This document shows, one piece after another, positions 18,500 to 28,376 of a DNA stretch of 64,000 nt; within the stretch, counting starts at the first letter, position 1; each line of letters starts with the position of its first letter. This DNA comes from Thalassospira sp. MCCC 1A01148. GTDB lineage: Bacteria > Pseudomonadota > Alphaproteobacteria > Rhodospirillales > Thalassospiraceae. Position numbers and translations under genes: made by a program. The notes under the pieces are model-generated. The model was not told the origin of the DNA. It saw only the letters and a list, made by a program, of their open reading frames with translations, and ran no database searches. The DNA lies in NCBI RefSeq assembly GCF_001613795.1, contig NZ_LPVZ01000020.1, forward strand, positions 558,001-622,000, given 5' to 3'.

Positions 18500-18940
18500 A
18501 TGAGCTGGACGCCGGAAAAGATTGAATTGCTGACCTCGCTCTGGAATCAGGGCTGGACCACGGCACGTATCGGAGAGGAACTCGGCGTTGGCAAGAATGC
18601 CGTCGTCGGCAAGGCACATCGCCTTGGGCTGCCCAAACGCCCGTCCCCGATCCAGCGCCGTGCCGAGGAAGCAGAACAGAAAAAGGCACCGGCCCCAAAA
18701 CAGCAGACCAAAGGCATTTCGATCTTTGATCTGGGCCCGGGCATGTGCCGCTGGCCGTTTGGTGATCCGGGTGATGATGACTTCCATTTCTGTGGCAAAA
18801 AAATCGTGCCTAGCAAACCGTATTGCGATGAGCATTGCGCGCAGGCCTATCTGAACGGCAAAAACCCGCGCGAAGATAATCCGCCTGCACAACAGGGGGG
18901 CCCGAACCAAAAGGGTCCTCAGGCCGCAGCAAAGAAATAA
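18500..18940 (+). CDS. gcrA: Cell-cycle transcriptional regulator GcrA
   Basis: 146 residues. The N-terminus MSWTPEKIELLTSLWNQGW followed by GVGKNAVVGKAHRLGLP is the GcrA DNA-binding helix-turn-helix. A charged linker follows, then a C-terminal CRWPFGDPGDDDFHFCGKK segment with Cys residues (C..C..YC..HC) typical of the family's sigma70-contacting domain. In alphaproteobacteria GcrA works with the methylase CcrM to drive cell-cycle genes at GANTC sites. A strong terminator follows. Confidence 0.95.
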   Translation: MSWTPEKIELLTSLWNQGWTTARIGEELGVGKNAVVGKAHRLGLPKRPSPIQRRAEEAEQKKAPAPKQQTKGISIFDLGPGMCRWPFGDPGDDDFHFCGKKIVPSKPYCDEHCAQAYLNGKNPREDNPPAQQGGPNQKGPQAAAKK

Positions 18941-18980
18941 GTCCGGTCCCGGTTTCAAACCATTCGGACAAAATCCAAAA

Positions 18981-19010
18981 GCCGCCCTTTCATCAGGGCG
19001 GCCTTTGTTT
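18981..19010. terminator. Bidirectional terminator between gcrA and cpdB
   Basis: GCCGCCCT and AGGGCGGC form an 8-bp stem with a 6-nt loop, followed by CTTTGTTTG on the plus strand and by TTTTGGATTTTG on the reverse strand. It serves both convergent genes. Confidence 0.85.
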
Positions 19011-19032
19011 GCTTTGGGTTTATCTGGCTGCC

Positions 19033-20994
19033 TTACTTGCTTTGCAGGACGTATTTCGCGAAGCCATCGGCATCTTCACCCACAAAGCTGATATTGGCCG
19101 GGGCATTGGCAGCACCGGATGCCTTGGGGCTGGTGACAAAGGTAACCTTTGACGCCTCGCCGATCGGGGCAAAGGTCCAGTTGCCATCAGCCTTGGGATC
19201 AATTGCCTTTTCCGTCAGGATGTAATTGGCCAGCACCGTACGGTTTTCGTCCGGGGCTTCGACAATGATGGTCGATCCATCAAGTGCCGGGAAATTCCCG
19301 CCACCGCCAGCACGGTAATTGTTGGTCGCAACAATGAATTGTTGATCTGCCGTGACCGCTTTGCCTTCGAATTGCAGATTGATGATCCGGTGACTTTCCG
19401 GGTTCACGACCTCGCCCGCCTTGTTATAGCGCGCAGGCTTGGTGACATCGATCTGATAGGTCACGCCATCAATCACATCAAAATTGTAGGTCGGAAAGTC
19501 GGGATTGATCAGCATCTGCTCTTCACTGCTGGTCGGATCAATCTGATTGAACTGCCCTGCCGACATTTCGAGCCATTCGCGCACCTGATCACCATCTAGC
19601 AACACGGCACGGACCGTGTTCGGATAAATGTAAAGATCAGCAACGTTCTTGAGCGCGATCTTGCCTTCGGGAATGTCAGTGAAATAGTCCGGGCCACCGC
19701 GCCCGCCGGCCTTGAACGGTGCACCGGCCGACAGGATCGGGATGCCGTCATATTCCGATCCATTCAGGATCTTCTCAAGATACCATTTCTGCGCGTTGGT
19801 TACGATCTGGATTGACGGGTCATCAGCCACCAGCGCAAAGAAGCTGTTGATCGGGGCAGATGTCGTCCCCACACCCTCGCGCATATAGGCAATGGTGGCT
19901 TCGTGCTCTTGCTTGACCGCTGCGACAATCTCGGGATCGGCTTCGACCAGCGGGGTTACCGTGCGGCCTTCGCGCTGATAAATTGCACGGGCTTCGGACA
20001 GGCTGTCGACCACGCTCCATTCACCGGAATCAGACACATTCAGCGTCAGGTCAATCACACCCAGATGGCTACCCCAAAAGCCCGGCATGACGGCAGCCAC
20101 ACCATTAATGGTGCCCTTGGCAAGGTCGACACCTTCGAGGTCAGAAAAGGCGTCAGACGGGAACACCGTATGCGCATGCCCAAACAGGATCGCATCAATA
20201 CCGTCCACCTTTGACAGATAATAGGTGGCGTTTTCTTCCATGCCGGTGCGCGCCATGGTCGAAAGGCCGGAATGCGGAACGGCAATGACAATATCCGCGC
20301 CCTTTTCGCGCATCTCCGGGACATACCTTTCGGCCATCTCGACGATATCCTTGGAAATCACCTGACCTTCAAGATTGGCCTTGTCCCATTGCATGATTTG
20401 TGGCGGCACGAACCCGATCACGCCGACTTTGGCCTTGTGAACGTTGCCATCCTTGTCGGTAAATTCACGATCAAGGATCACGTACGGGTCGAAATAGGGT
20501 TTGTCATTCTCGGCATTGCCATCGCCATCATCGACAAAGACGTTGGCGCTGACATAAGGGAAATTTGCCCCTGCGATCGAGTTGTCGAGGAACTCCAGCC
20601 CATAATTGAATTCGTGGTTGCCGATATTGGCAGCATCGTAATCAAGCAAATTCATCGCCTTGAAAACCGGATGGATTTCACCCTTTTTCAGGCCGCGTTC
20701 CTTGGCCATGTAATCGCCAAGCGGATTGCCCTGAATGAGGTCGCCATTATCGATGAAGACAACATTTTCCGCCTCGCCGCGCGCCGTTTTCAGCAGGGTT
20801 GCAACCTTTGCCAGCCCGACCGTGTCAGACTCTCCGTCGCGGTAATAATCATAATTGACCAAATGCGTGTGAATATCGGTGGTCTCAAGAATGCGCAGCG
20901 ATACGGTGCTATCGGCCAGTGCCGTGCCGCTTGCCAGTGCAAATGCCAGTGAAACTCCGGTAACCCGGATCATGTTTTTGTAAGTAAATGCCAT
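19033..20994 (-). CDS. cpdB: Periplasmic 2',3'-cyclic-nucleotide 2'-phosphodiesterase / 3'-nucleotidase
   Basis: 653 residues, the usual length. An N-terminal signal peptide ends near SGTALA (residue 27). The metallophosphatase motifs are LETTDIHTHL (residues ~36-45), GDLIQGNP, and GNHEFNYG near 122. The C-terminal nucleotidase domain has NNYRAGGGGNFP for base stacking. The enzyme releases nucleosides and phosphate from extracellular nucleotides in the periplasm. No pho box was identified upstream by eye. Confidence 0.95.
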   Translation of the reverse strand: MAFTYKNMIRVTGVSLAFALASGTALADSTVSLRILETTDIHTHLVNYDYYRDGESDTVGLAKVATLLKTARGEAENVVFIDNGDLIQGNPLGDYMAKERGLKKGEIHPVFKAMNLLDYDAANIGNHEFNYGLEFLDNSIAGANFPYVSANVFVDDGDGNAENDKPYFDPYVILDREFTDKDGNVHKAKVGVIGFVPPQIMQWDKANLEGQVISKDIVEMAERYVPEMREKGADIVIAVPHSGLSTMARTGMEENATYYLSKVDGIDAILFGHAHTVFPSDAFSDLEGVDLAKGTINGVAAVMPGFWGSHLGVIDLTLNVSDSGEWSVVDSLSEARAIYQREGRTVTPLVEADPEIVAAVKQEHEATIAYMREGVGTTSAPINSFFALVADDPSIQIVTNAQKWYLEKILNGSEYDGIPILSAGAPFKAGGRGGPDYFTDIPEGKIALKNVADLYIYPNTVRAVLLDGDQVREWLEMSAGQFNQIDPTSSEEQMLINPDFPTYNFDVIDGVTYQIDVTKPARYNKAGEVVNPESHRIINLQFEGKAVTADQQFIVATNNYRAGGGGNFPALDGSTIIVEAPDENRTVLANYILTEKAIDPKADGNWTFAPIGEASKVTFVTSPKASGAANAPANISFVGEDADGFAKYVLQSK

Positions 20995-21096
20995 TAATTC
21001 GTATCCCTGCTGATGCGTGAAACCATCAAACTTTAATCCCGTTCAAGTGGCGGGGTTTTGAAGATTTTGCGAAAAAGCCACGGCAAACACAAACAG

Positions 21097-21124
21097 AAAC
21101 GCCTGCCACACAGGACAGGCGTTT
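21097..21124 (-). terminator. Hairpin terminator after the MFS transporter gene
   Basis: AAACGCCTG and CAGGCGTTT form a 9-bp stem with a 10-nt loop. On the reverse strand the stem is followed by CTGTTTGTGTTTG. It lies 24 nt beyond the MFS stop codon. Confidence 0.7.
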
Positions 21125-21147
21125 ACGTTCTTGAATACATATGCCAG

Positions 21148-22416
21148 TCAAGCAGGCTGCACTGCGGTTGACTTGTAACCGCGCAAAACCTCGTTCCCCG
21201 GTTCAGGGTCATGCGGCACATTCAGCGCCAGAACCAGCGACACGAACGCCATGCCAGCCCCCGCAAGGAACACCGCCCCCGGCGAAATCAGCCATAGCAA
21301 TCCAAATGCTGCCGGAATAAAGACCGCCGCAATATGGTTGATGGTAAAGCTGACACCTGCAGTCGAAGAAATATCCGCCGGGTCGGCAATCTTCTGGAAA
21401 TAGGTCTTGATGGCAATCGCCAGGGCAAAGAACAAATGGTCGATCACATACAGACCACCGGCCAGAATGTGGTTTTCGACAAAGGCGTAGGATACGAAAA
21501 CAATGAACAGACCCACATATTCAAAGACCAAAGCACGTCGTTCGCCCCATTTGCCGATCATCTTGCCGATCTTTGGCGCGAGGAACATGTTGATCACGTG
21601 GTTTAGCAGATAAAGCAGCGTAATGGTTGCCGCGTCATATCCGAACTTTTCGACCATCAGAAAACCGGCAAAGACGGTAAAGATCTGACGACGTGCGCCG
21701 CTCATGAAGGTCAGGGCATAGTAAAGCCAATAACGTTTGCGCAGGATCAGCTTCTTGGTTTGCGGATGGGCATCGGAAAATTTCGGGAAAGCCCCCCAGA
21801 CAAACAGGGCTGCAAGGACCGTCAATGCCCCGCCGAACAGATAGACATAGCGATATTCAACGGCAAAGACTTCGAGCATCACCCAGACCATGCCAAACAT
21901 CACCAGCGACGAAATCGACTTCGCCGAGAGCTGCCGCCCCATGACCATGGCAGTTCGATCCTTGCGCACCCATTGCAGGGACAAGGCCTGCTGCATGGTT
22001 TCAAAGTAGTGAAAACCAATCGACATCAAGACTGTCGTGCAATAAAGCCCGATCACCGTCGGGAAATAGCCAGAAATCGCAACACCAATGCCAAGGACCA
22101 GCAATGACAGCACGGCAAATGTCTGTTCACGCAAAACCAGCAGGACAAAAATAGCGGTAAAGGCTAGGAAACCCGGGATTTCACGAAGCGATTGCAGGAT
22201 GCCAATCTCGCGCCCGGTGAAATCGGCCATTTCGACCGAAAAGTTGTTCAAAAGCGCCATCCATGTCGAAAACGACAGTGGCATGGCAGCCGCCATCACG
22301 ATCAGCAGGACTTCTGGATTGCGCCAGCCTTTATAAACCGGTGCTGCGGGCGCGTCGGTGGTATCGCCAAGTGGGGCTGCATGGTTGCTGGCTTCCGGGA
22401 TGATTTCCTTGGACAT
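21148..22416 (-). CDS. MFS transporter
   Basis: 422 residues from the ATG at 22416, which has AGGAG upstream; an earlier ATG at 22452 is not needed. Twelve hydrophobic segments are apparent after a ~45-residue cytoplasmic N-terminus. The loop between segments 2 and 3 and the central loop carry the usual basic residues (ILRKRYWLYY). The substrate is unknown. An AraC-type regulator is transcribed divergently from 22572, so it probably controls this gene. Confidence 0.85.
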   Translation of the reverse strand: MSKEIIPEASNHAAPLGDTTDAPAAPVYKGWRNPEVLLIVMAAAMPLSFSTWMALLNNFSVEMADFTGREIGILQSLREIPGFLAFTAIFVLLVLREQTFAVLSLLVLGIGVAISGYFPTVIGLYCTTVLMSIGFHYFETMQQALSLQWVRKDRTAMVMGRQLSAKSISSLVMFGMVWVMLEVFAVEYRYVYLFGGALTVLAALFVWGAFPKFSDAHPQTKKLILRKRYWLYYALTFMSGARRQIFTVFAGFLMVEKFGYDAATITLLYLLNHVINMFLAPKIGKMIGKWGERRALVFEYVGLFIVFVSYAFVENHILAGGLYVIDHLFFALAIAIKTYFQKIADPADISSTAGVSFTINHIAAVFIPAAFGLLWLISPGAVFLAGAGMAFVSLVLALNVPHDPEPGNEVLRGYKSTAVQPA

Positions 22417-22571
22417 TTCTTCTCCTGGGACATGACCGCATGGGTGGCGCACGTCACGTCGCGTTTTGTGAGCTTTGGAATGCGACCAAGTTAAACCTGT
22501 CCGATGCGTCTGTCTTACGGTAATCTGACAATATATATCGCAATAAAGACAGTTTTGAGCTTCACCACACC

Positions 22572-23372
22572 ATGGTTCATATCCTCAATACCTTTGACGG
22601 ACGCCCGGAACACCACAACAAGGTGCCCCGCCCACGCGAATTGCCGCGCGCGGTTTATGTCAGGGTAAGCGATATGCCCGCTGGCTATCATGTTGCCGCA
22701 CACAGCCATGACTGGAACCAGCTTCTATATGCGATTGAAGGAACGATGACCGTGGTGACAGAGGCGGGCATGTGGGTTGTCCCACCACAACGCGCGGTAT
22801 GGGTTCCACCCCATACCCAGCATGCCGTGACCTGCACGGGCTTTACGCGTGCGCGCCACCTTTATATCGGTCGGGACGTCGCCGCAAACCTGCCTGATCG
22901 CTGCATGGTACTGGAAGTCAGCCCGCTTTTGCGTGAACTCATTCGGGCGGCCACAGAAATTCCGGTCGAATATGATGAAAACGGTGAAGAAGGCCGCCTG
23001 ATCCGTGTGTTGCTTGATCAGATCAAGGCCCCCGATCAGGACAAGCTTTATCTGCCAGCGCCCAAGGATGCCCGACTGGCCCGCATTTGCGATCATCTGC
23101 AAGGCGATCCGGCCGACAACCGCACACTTGAAGATTGGGCAAAGATTTGCGGCGCATCCAGCCGCACTCTGGCACGCCTTTTCCAACGCGAAACAGGCAT
23201 GCCGTTTCGTGAATGGCGGCAAAAGCTTCGCTTGCTGCATGCGCTTGAAAAACTTGCCAATGACCGGCCCGTCACGGAAATCGCCCTTGATCTGGGGTAC
23301 GAAACCCCGTCAGCTTTCATCGCGATGTTTCGCAAGGCAACAGGCCGAACGCCAGGCGGCTATTTCCGTTAA
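22572..23372 (+). CDS. AraC-family regulator with cupin sensor domain
   Basis: 266 residues. The N-terminal half is a cupin (AAHSHDWNQLLYAIEG and WVPPHTQHAV), which usually binds a small effector. The C-terminal ~100 residues are the AraC double helix-turn-helix: CGASSRTLARLFQRETGMPF then VTEIALDLGYETPSAFIAMF and GRTPGGYFR. The divergent MFS gene is the likely target. The intergenic space is 155 nt. Confidence 0.9.
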   Translation: MVHILNTFDGRPEHHNKVPRPRELPRAVYVRVSDMPAGYHVAAHSHDWNQLLYAIEGTMTVVTEAGMWVVPPQRAVWVPPHTQHAVTCTGFTRARHLYIGRDVAANLPDRCMVLEVSPLLRELIRAATEIPVEYDENGEEGRLIRVLLDQIKAPDQDKLYLPAPKDARLARICDHLQGDPADNRTLEDWAKICGASSRTLARLFQRETGMPFREWRQKLRLLHALEKLANDRPVTEIALDLGYETPSAFIAMFRKATGRTPGGYFR

Positions 23373-23397
23373 GGCTGGATTTCTTGGGGTTCGGAAT

Positions 23398-23979
23398 CTA
23401 GTTTTTGTATCTCGTCACGGGCGATTGTGGCGGCAGAATCTCGTGATCAGGTTCAAGGTAGGTTCCGTAGCGCTCTGTTACATTGAAGTGATCAGGCCGG
23501 GGGTTCTGCCCGGTCGCACACATATTGTGGAGCTGGACCATCAATTCTGACGACCAACCGCTTTGTCGGTATGGCGAAGTTTGGTCATTCTGACCGGAAG
23601 ACTTTTCATTGCAGAGACGATCAAGGCGTCTATCAGCTGTCGGTGCAATTGCCCCGTCATGACGCCTGACACGGAGCCCTTCTATAAAGGCCATCATCTC
23701 CATTACAGACTTCAGCATTCTGAAACTGTCTTCGAAGGTTCGCGTTACCGCGACTGAAGCTTCGTCAATATAATCGGAAAACACCGCGTCAATTGCCGCT
23801 TCAGAAGGCTCATCATCATCATCGGCGTCAGTTTCGACCAGATACTTCCATGCCTGATGATTAGGTTCATTCACGCGACGCCCGGGAAGAATGTGGCTAT
23901 TCGGTCCCCAATCACGGCCCTTACTGCGACAATGGACTTCTCCCTTCCGGCGTGCCGGATGTGGTGCACAAGACATCAT
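23398..23979 (-). CDS. Unknown protein, paralogue of the next reverse-strand gene
   Basis: 193 residues, no signal or membrane segment, no family recognised. An acidic run (DADDDDEPSEAA) lies near residue 52. The part from about 90 on aligns with the protein encoded at 24244-24726: MMAFIEGLR with MIFVLEGMR, SGWSSELMVQLHNMC with TGWAPGVMADIQSMF, and a shared C-terminal YGTYLEP / FGTTIIP. The two genes also share the leader TTTTCTCTGGGG just upstream of their starts. They appear to be a tandem duplication that diverged. Confidence 0.6.
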   Translation of the reverse strand: MMSCAPHPARRKGEVHCRSKGRDWGPNSHILPGRRVNEPNHQAWKYLVETDADDDDEPSEAAIDAVFSDYIDEASVAVTRTFEDSFRMLKSVMEMMAFIEGLRVRRHDGAIAPTADRRLDRLCNEKSSGQNDQTSPYRQSGWSSELMVQLHNMCATGQNPRPDHFNVTERYGTYLEPDHEILPPQSPVTRYKN

Positions 23980-24243
23980 ATCTAACCCCAGAGAAAAACA
24001 TTAAGCTTCACTGATATTCATGCCCTTACATGAACGCAGATCTTCCCACTCTGTGAACGGACATGTGTTTTATTATTGCGAAACATACTACCCAGAGTTT
24101 CTTTGTCCCGATGCACATTTCATCCAAATAGATATGCAAATCATCCAGAAAATGGACGATTTGCACCTATCGAGCACACAAAAGATGCTTTGCGACGCCT
24201 CAGATGGCGCGCCTTGGCGCTGCTGCCACAAGGTTTCGGGATA

Positions 24244-24726
24244 CTAGTTTCGTCGTGTTTCCGAATGATCGGCCGAAGATCCTGTATCATTCACCGGAAT
24301 GATGGTCGTCCCGAACAGCTTTGCACTTTCGCGCCTGTTCGGTTCCGGGGTCCAGTCACATTCGAACATGCTTTGAATGTCCGCCATAACGCCAGGAGCC
24401 CAACCTGTTGCGGTCTCAGATTGCGTCGGGGAACTTTGGTTGTCCCCTGCCATTTCATCGCTATCGGCCTTTAGTGCTGACAATACCTTGTCATTGGCAC
24501 AAGACCGCATACCCTCAAGAACGAAGATCATCCGCGCGAGCGGCGCGAGTGTCTCGCCATCAGGTCCGCCAAATTCTGTATTGGCAATTTTGGGTGAACG
24601 ATCGCTATGCGCGTTCGACGCTTTGGCGTCAGGCACGTTTGACGAAACGGCCCTTTCTGTGCGGTCGTAATCACGTTTATGCGCGCACGATTTTGGTCGC
24701 GCTGACGGCATCTCAATCAAATCCAT
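24244..24726 (-). CDS. Unknown protein, paralogue of the neighbouring gene
   Basis: 160 residues from the ATG at 24726, preceded by GGGGGAAA; an in-frame ATG at 24750 lies before that site. The N-terminal ~60 residues are polar and probably disordered. The conserved core (MIFVLEGMRSCAND, then GWAPGVMADIQSMF) pairs with the gene at 23398. No domain is recognised. The 264-nt gap between the two genes has no reading frame I can support. Confidence 0.55.
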   Translation of the reverse strand: MDLIEMPSARPKSCAHKRDYDRTERAVSSNVPDAKASNAHSDRSPKIANTEFGGPDGETLAPLARMIFVLEGMRSCANDKVLSALKADSDEMAGDNQSSPTQSETATGWAPGVMADIQSMFECDWTPEPNRRESAKLFGTTIIPVNDTGSSADHSETRRN

Positions 24727-25139
24727 ATTTTCCCCCAGAGAAAATATCACGTCACACTGATAACACCGGCCCTCGTTATTTTGTTCTGATCAGAGGCCGG
24801 TCAAATTTTTCATAAGTCTAACATGGTGATTGCAACCCCGATGCACGAGGCGTCCAAAAGAATATGCATAGCGTCCAAGATCGACAGATTGTGGCAAAAC
24901 CCGCATCAGATTGACTTGTCCTTTCGGTTAGGGTGAGCAGCACTAAGTCATTGACGCGACAAGGCCCTTGTATTTTCGGACCTGTTAGCACGCGAAACTA
25001 TACCTTTTGGACTTTGACGGCGGGGCAGGACTAATCATATTATACAAAACTTATGGAGATGTTCGACCATAGCATTCGATACCAGAATTGACCGGCGCAA
25101 GTAGCGTTGTTTGCTTTTATGCAAAACCGGGGATCAGGC
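24727..25139. other. Intergenic region with AraC-type direct repeats
   Basis: This 413-nt stretch separates divergent genes. GCGTCCAA occurs at 24850-24857 and again at 24871-24878, 21 bp apart, the spacing expected for the two half-sites of an AraC-family protein. No gene or RNA was recognised here. Confidence 0.4.
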
Positions 25140-26183
25140 ATGACAGAGACACCACAGAACACCCACACCTTTTTTACGGTCAATGACCTTCCTATGTCAG
25201 TGCGTTATGACATTTGGAAAAGCAGCATTGACTGCATCTTCGATGTCGAAACCGTACCCGACATCCGCAAAAATCAATTCCATGCAACGCTTGATGCAGA
25301 CCTTATGGGATCGATGATGTTGGCGCGCACCGTCAGCAAACATCAGTTCTGGTCGCGCAGCGAATCAGCAATCGCCAATGATGGCATGGACCACTACATG
25401 ATCCAGTATTTTCATAGTGGCGGCATGTCCTCGGAAGAGGGCAAGGAGGGCCATACAATTGCCCATGGCGGATTGCTGTTTCAGGACCTGTCACAGGTCG
25501 CAACCGCTGTGACCACTGATTTTGACAATCTGGTCATGATACTTCCAAGGCAGCTTCTTGAAGATCGCCTGACCCTGCCGGAAGATCACAATATGCGGTT
25601 TTTAAGCCCGCGTGATCCCATGGTTCGAATTCTTGCCAGTATGATGCTGTCTTTTAAGGAAAACGCACATTCCTTCAGCCCGGAACAGGCCAGCGTGCTG
25701 GAAAACAGTTTTGTCGAAGTTCTGGCCGCCTGCCTGAACTCGACCCGCGGGGTGACCTCCGAGACGGCCCACAAAAGGCAAAACCTCGAAACCATGGCCC
25801 TCATCCGCCAATATTTCCGCAAGAACTTCAAGTCACCGGATCTGACACCGGACCGTGCAGCACGGGAATTGGGGATATCACGTTCCAAACTCTATCAATT
25901 GATGGAGGATTACGGCGGCGTCTATCGCTTTATCCGCGACTTGCGCCTGCGCCACGCCATGGCCCTGCTTGGATCACCGACGGACCGCAGGCGGTCTCTT
26001 TATGACATTGCACTTGAATGTGGTTTTGCCAGCGACACAAGCTTCATCCGCGCATTTCGTGAGAAGTATGACATGACGCCCGGTGACTTCAGGCGCAATG
26101 CCCAGACAGGACGCATTGACCTGCCCGATACCAGCGATGGACAACAAGATACCCGATACGAGAAGTGGCTGCATTCGCTGTAA
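25140..26183 (+). CDS. AraC-family transcriptional regulator
   Basis: 347 residues from the ATG at 25140 (GGGGATCAGG just upstream); a start at 25107 is possible. The N-terminal ~220 residues resemble the ligand-binding domain of AraC/OxyR-like regulators (AraC_binding_2 type). The C-terminal helix-turn-helix pair is clear: RAARELGISRSKLYQLMED and DIALECGFASDTSFIRAFRE, ending MTPGDFRR. Its target is unknown. The DMT transporter gene lies downstream in the same direction after a hairpin. Confidence 0.88.
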   Translation: MTETPQNTHTFFTVNDLPMSVRYDIWKSSIDCIFDVETVPDIRKNQFHATLDADLMGSMMLARTVSKHQFWSRSESAIANDGMDHYMIQYFHSGGMSSEEGKEGHTIAHGGLLFQDLSQVATAVTTDFDNLVMILPRQLLEDRLTLPEDHNMRFLSPRDPMVRILASMMLSFKENAHSFSPEQASVLENSFVEVLAACLNSTRGVTSETAHKRQNLETMALIRQYFRKNFKSPDLTPDRAARELGISRSKLYQLMEDYGGVYRFIRDLRLRHAMALLGSPTDRRRSLYDIALECGFASDTSFIRAFREKYDMTPGDFRRNAQTGRIDLPDTSDGQQDTRYEKWLHSL

Positions 26184-26201
26184 TGCGACTGACTTGTGAC
26201 C

Positions 26202-26226
26202 GAGGGCATTGAAATTTCATGCCCTC
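26202..26226 (+). terminator. Hairpin after the AraC regulator gene
   Basis: GAGGGCAT (26202-26209) pairs with ATGCCCTC (26219-26226) around TGAAATTTC. The T-tract is poor, so termination may be partial. It separates the regulator from the DMT transporter. Confidence 0.5.
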
Positions 26227-26317
26227 AGACATGAAATTTTATCAGTATTGCCCTGTCCGAACTTGCGATATTCCTGAACGCAGGTCACTTGACCGGCCAC
26301 CATTCAGGGTATTCACG

Positions 26318-27259
26318 ATGAACAGTTTCTGGTCTGGAATTGGGTTACGCCTTGCCGCGACCAGTTTGTTTGGCGTGATGAACGTATTTGTCCGGCTGGC
26401 CTCGTTTGAAGCCCCAACCGGTCAGATCGTCTTTTGGCGCAGCAGTGTCGCGCTGATCCCGATTGTGCTTTACCTGATGTGGCGCAATGAATTTCCAAGA
26501 GCATTGCGCACCAAACGCCCGATCGGGCATCTCAAACGCAGCACCTATGGCTGTGTTTCGATGTTCCTTGCGTTTGTTTCGCTGGCCTATCTGCCACTGG
26601 CACTGGCCACGGCACTTGGTTTTCTCGCTCCGCTGATCCTGATCCCCATTGCAATCGCCACGCTGCGGGAAAATCCCGGCTGGCTTGTGATCGGCGCAAC
26701 CATTGGCGGGTTTGCCGGTGTGTTTCTGATGCTGTGGCCAACATTGTCGACCCCGGGGCTGGATCATAACACCTTGATCGGCATCGGTGCCGGTGTCGCC
26801 TTTGCCGTGACAACAGCCTTCGCCAAAGTGCAAATCAAGGCCCTGACGACAACGGAGCCATCGGGCACAATTGCATTCTATTTTGCGGTGATTTGTTCCA
26901 TTGGTGGCCTTTTAACCATCCCGTTTGGCTGGGCACCAGTTTCAGCAAATAACATTGTCTTTCTGGTGGGAGCCGGACTGACCGGCGGTCTTGCCCACAT
27001 CGCCATGACCGAGGCATTGGCGCGTGCCCCTGCATCGACCCTGTCGGCCTTTGAATATACCGCCATGATCTGGGCGATCATTCTTGATATTATCGTGTTT
27101 GGCGTGCTGCCTGCGCCGATAAGCCTGATGGGCGGCGTATTTATTGTGGCCGCCGCCGCACTGGTGATGTTGAACGACCAGATCGTTGCCGCCGTTGCCC
27201 GCAAATTTGGTCGTTCACCCGAAGAGGCAACGAAACCAGCGAACTCACCGGCAGAATAA
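26318..27259 (+). CDS. DMT superfamily (EamA) transporter
   Basis: 313 residues from the ATG at 26318; the longer frame to 26219 begins inside the hairpin and is unlikely. Ten membrane segments form two EamA repeats (first GLRLAATSLFGVMNVFVRLA, second starting near VAFAVTTAFAKVQIKAL). Members export metabolites or amino acids. The substrate is unknown. Confidence 0.85.
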   Translation: MNSFWSGIGLRLAATSLFGVMNVFVRLASFEAPTGQIVFWRSSVALIPIVLYLMWRNEFPRALRTKRPIGHLKRSTYGCVSMFLAFVSLAYLPLALATALGFLAPLILIPIAIATLRENPGWLVIGATIGGFAGVFLMLWPTLSTPGLDHNTLIGIGAGVAFAVTTAFAKVQIKALTTTEPSGTIAFYFAVICSIGGLLTIPFGWAPVSANNIVFLVGAGLTGGLAHIAMTEALARAPASTLSAFEYTAMIWAIILDIIVFGVLPAPISLMGGVFIVAAAALVMLNDQIVAAVARKFGRSPEEATKPANSPAE

Positions 27260-27285
27260 ACGTCGTTGCCCGACACCCGCGACAA

Positions 27286-28179
27286 TCAAGCTGATTTGGT
27301 TTCCTGAAGCTTGGTCAGGGCATGCAAGGCAAGGTTTGTCGGGGTTGCGATGCCAAGCTCCGTACCTTTGCGCACGATATAGCCGTTCAGAAAATCAATC
27401 TCGCTTGCTTTACCGCGTGCCAGGTCCTGGGCGGTTGAGGAAAACTGACCAGGCATGGTTTCGGCAATTTTTTCAATTGCGCCCCAGACATCACCCGGCA
27501 CGGTCACACCGCACCCATTGGCAACGGCCAGACACTCATCCACGGCATTACGCATCACATCCCAGACACCGACACCTTGCACGACCTCGCCATAAGGGCG
27601 CTGTGTAATCGCTGAAAGCGCGTTATAGGCACAGTTCAAAATCATCTTGGCCCAAAGGGCGCCCTCGGCATTGTCGGAAACCTCAACCGGAATTTTGGCA
27701 GGCACCAGTGTATCGACGACGGCCTGACTTTGCGCAGATGGGCCGATGACAAGTTCACCCCGGCCATGGTGTTTGACGTGGCCCGGTCCGCCCATACTGG
27801 TCGCGACATAAACCACCACCGGAATGACTGGTTGACCAAGAACACCACCAAGCCTTTCGGCGTTATCCACACCGTTTTGCAGGCTCAGCACAATCGTGTT
27901 GGCAGAGATGAATGGCTTGATCTGTTCGCCAGCCTCAATGGTATCGGTGGACTTAACGCAAAACAGGATCATATCCGCACCGGCAACACCGGCGGCATCG
28001 GTATTCCCCGTCACGGTGACATATTCCTGCGATGAACCGAAATCGAGAAGCAAGCCATCCCGGTTCATGGCATCGACATGGCCGGGACGCCCGATCAGGG
28101 TAACGTCATGCCCCGCACGGGCCAGCATCGCCCCATAGTAACACCCAACGGCCCCGGCACCCATTACCGCAATTTTCAT
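27286..28179 (-). CDS. 2-dehydropantoate 2-reductase (ketopantoate reductase family)
   Basis: 297 residues. The N-terminal Rossmann motif MGAGAVGCYYGAML binds NADPH. ILFCVKSTDT and LQNGVDN match the PanE pattern, and the catalytic Lys is seen in EGALWAKMILNCAYNALSAI. The enzyme reduces ketopantoate to pantoate for coenzyme A synthesis; paralogues with other substrates are common and this isolated gene could be one. It is divergent from the nicotinamidase-like gene. Confidence 0.85.
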   Translation of the reverse strand: MKIAVMGAGAVGCYYGAMLARAGHDVTLIGRPGHVDAMNRDGLLLDFGSSQEYVTVTGNTDAAGVAGADMILFCVKSTDTIEAGEQIKPFISANTIVLSLQNGVDNAERLGGVLGQPVIPVVVYVATSMGGPGHVKHHGRGELVIGPSAQSQAVVDTLVPAKIPVEVSDNAEGALWAKMILNCAYNALSAITQRPYGEVVQGVGVWDVMRNAVDECLAVANGCGVTVPGDVWGAIEKIAETMPGQFSSTAQDLARGKASEIDFLNGYIVRKGTELGIATPTNLALHALTKLQETKSA

Positions 28180-28376
28180 CTTCGGTCTTGCTCCTGATCC
28201 TGATCTTGCGTCCGATGGGGTTTCCCTGTCGGACTGGCACCCGCGAGTGCCGCTTGACTTTCATGCGTTCTCGTCCAATCCTGATCAAATCAGAGGAACG
28301 TTCAAGCCCTTATAACAAGTGGCCGCGCAAAAGAACCATAACAGACGCGCCGGTCATACATATCAGGAAGGCGATC

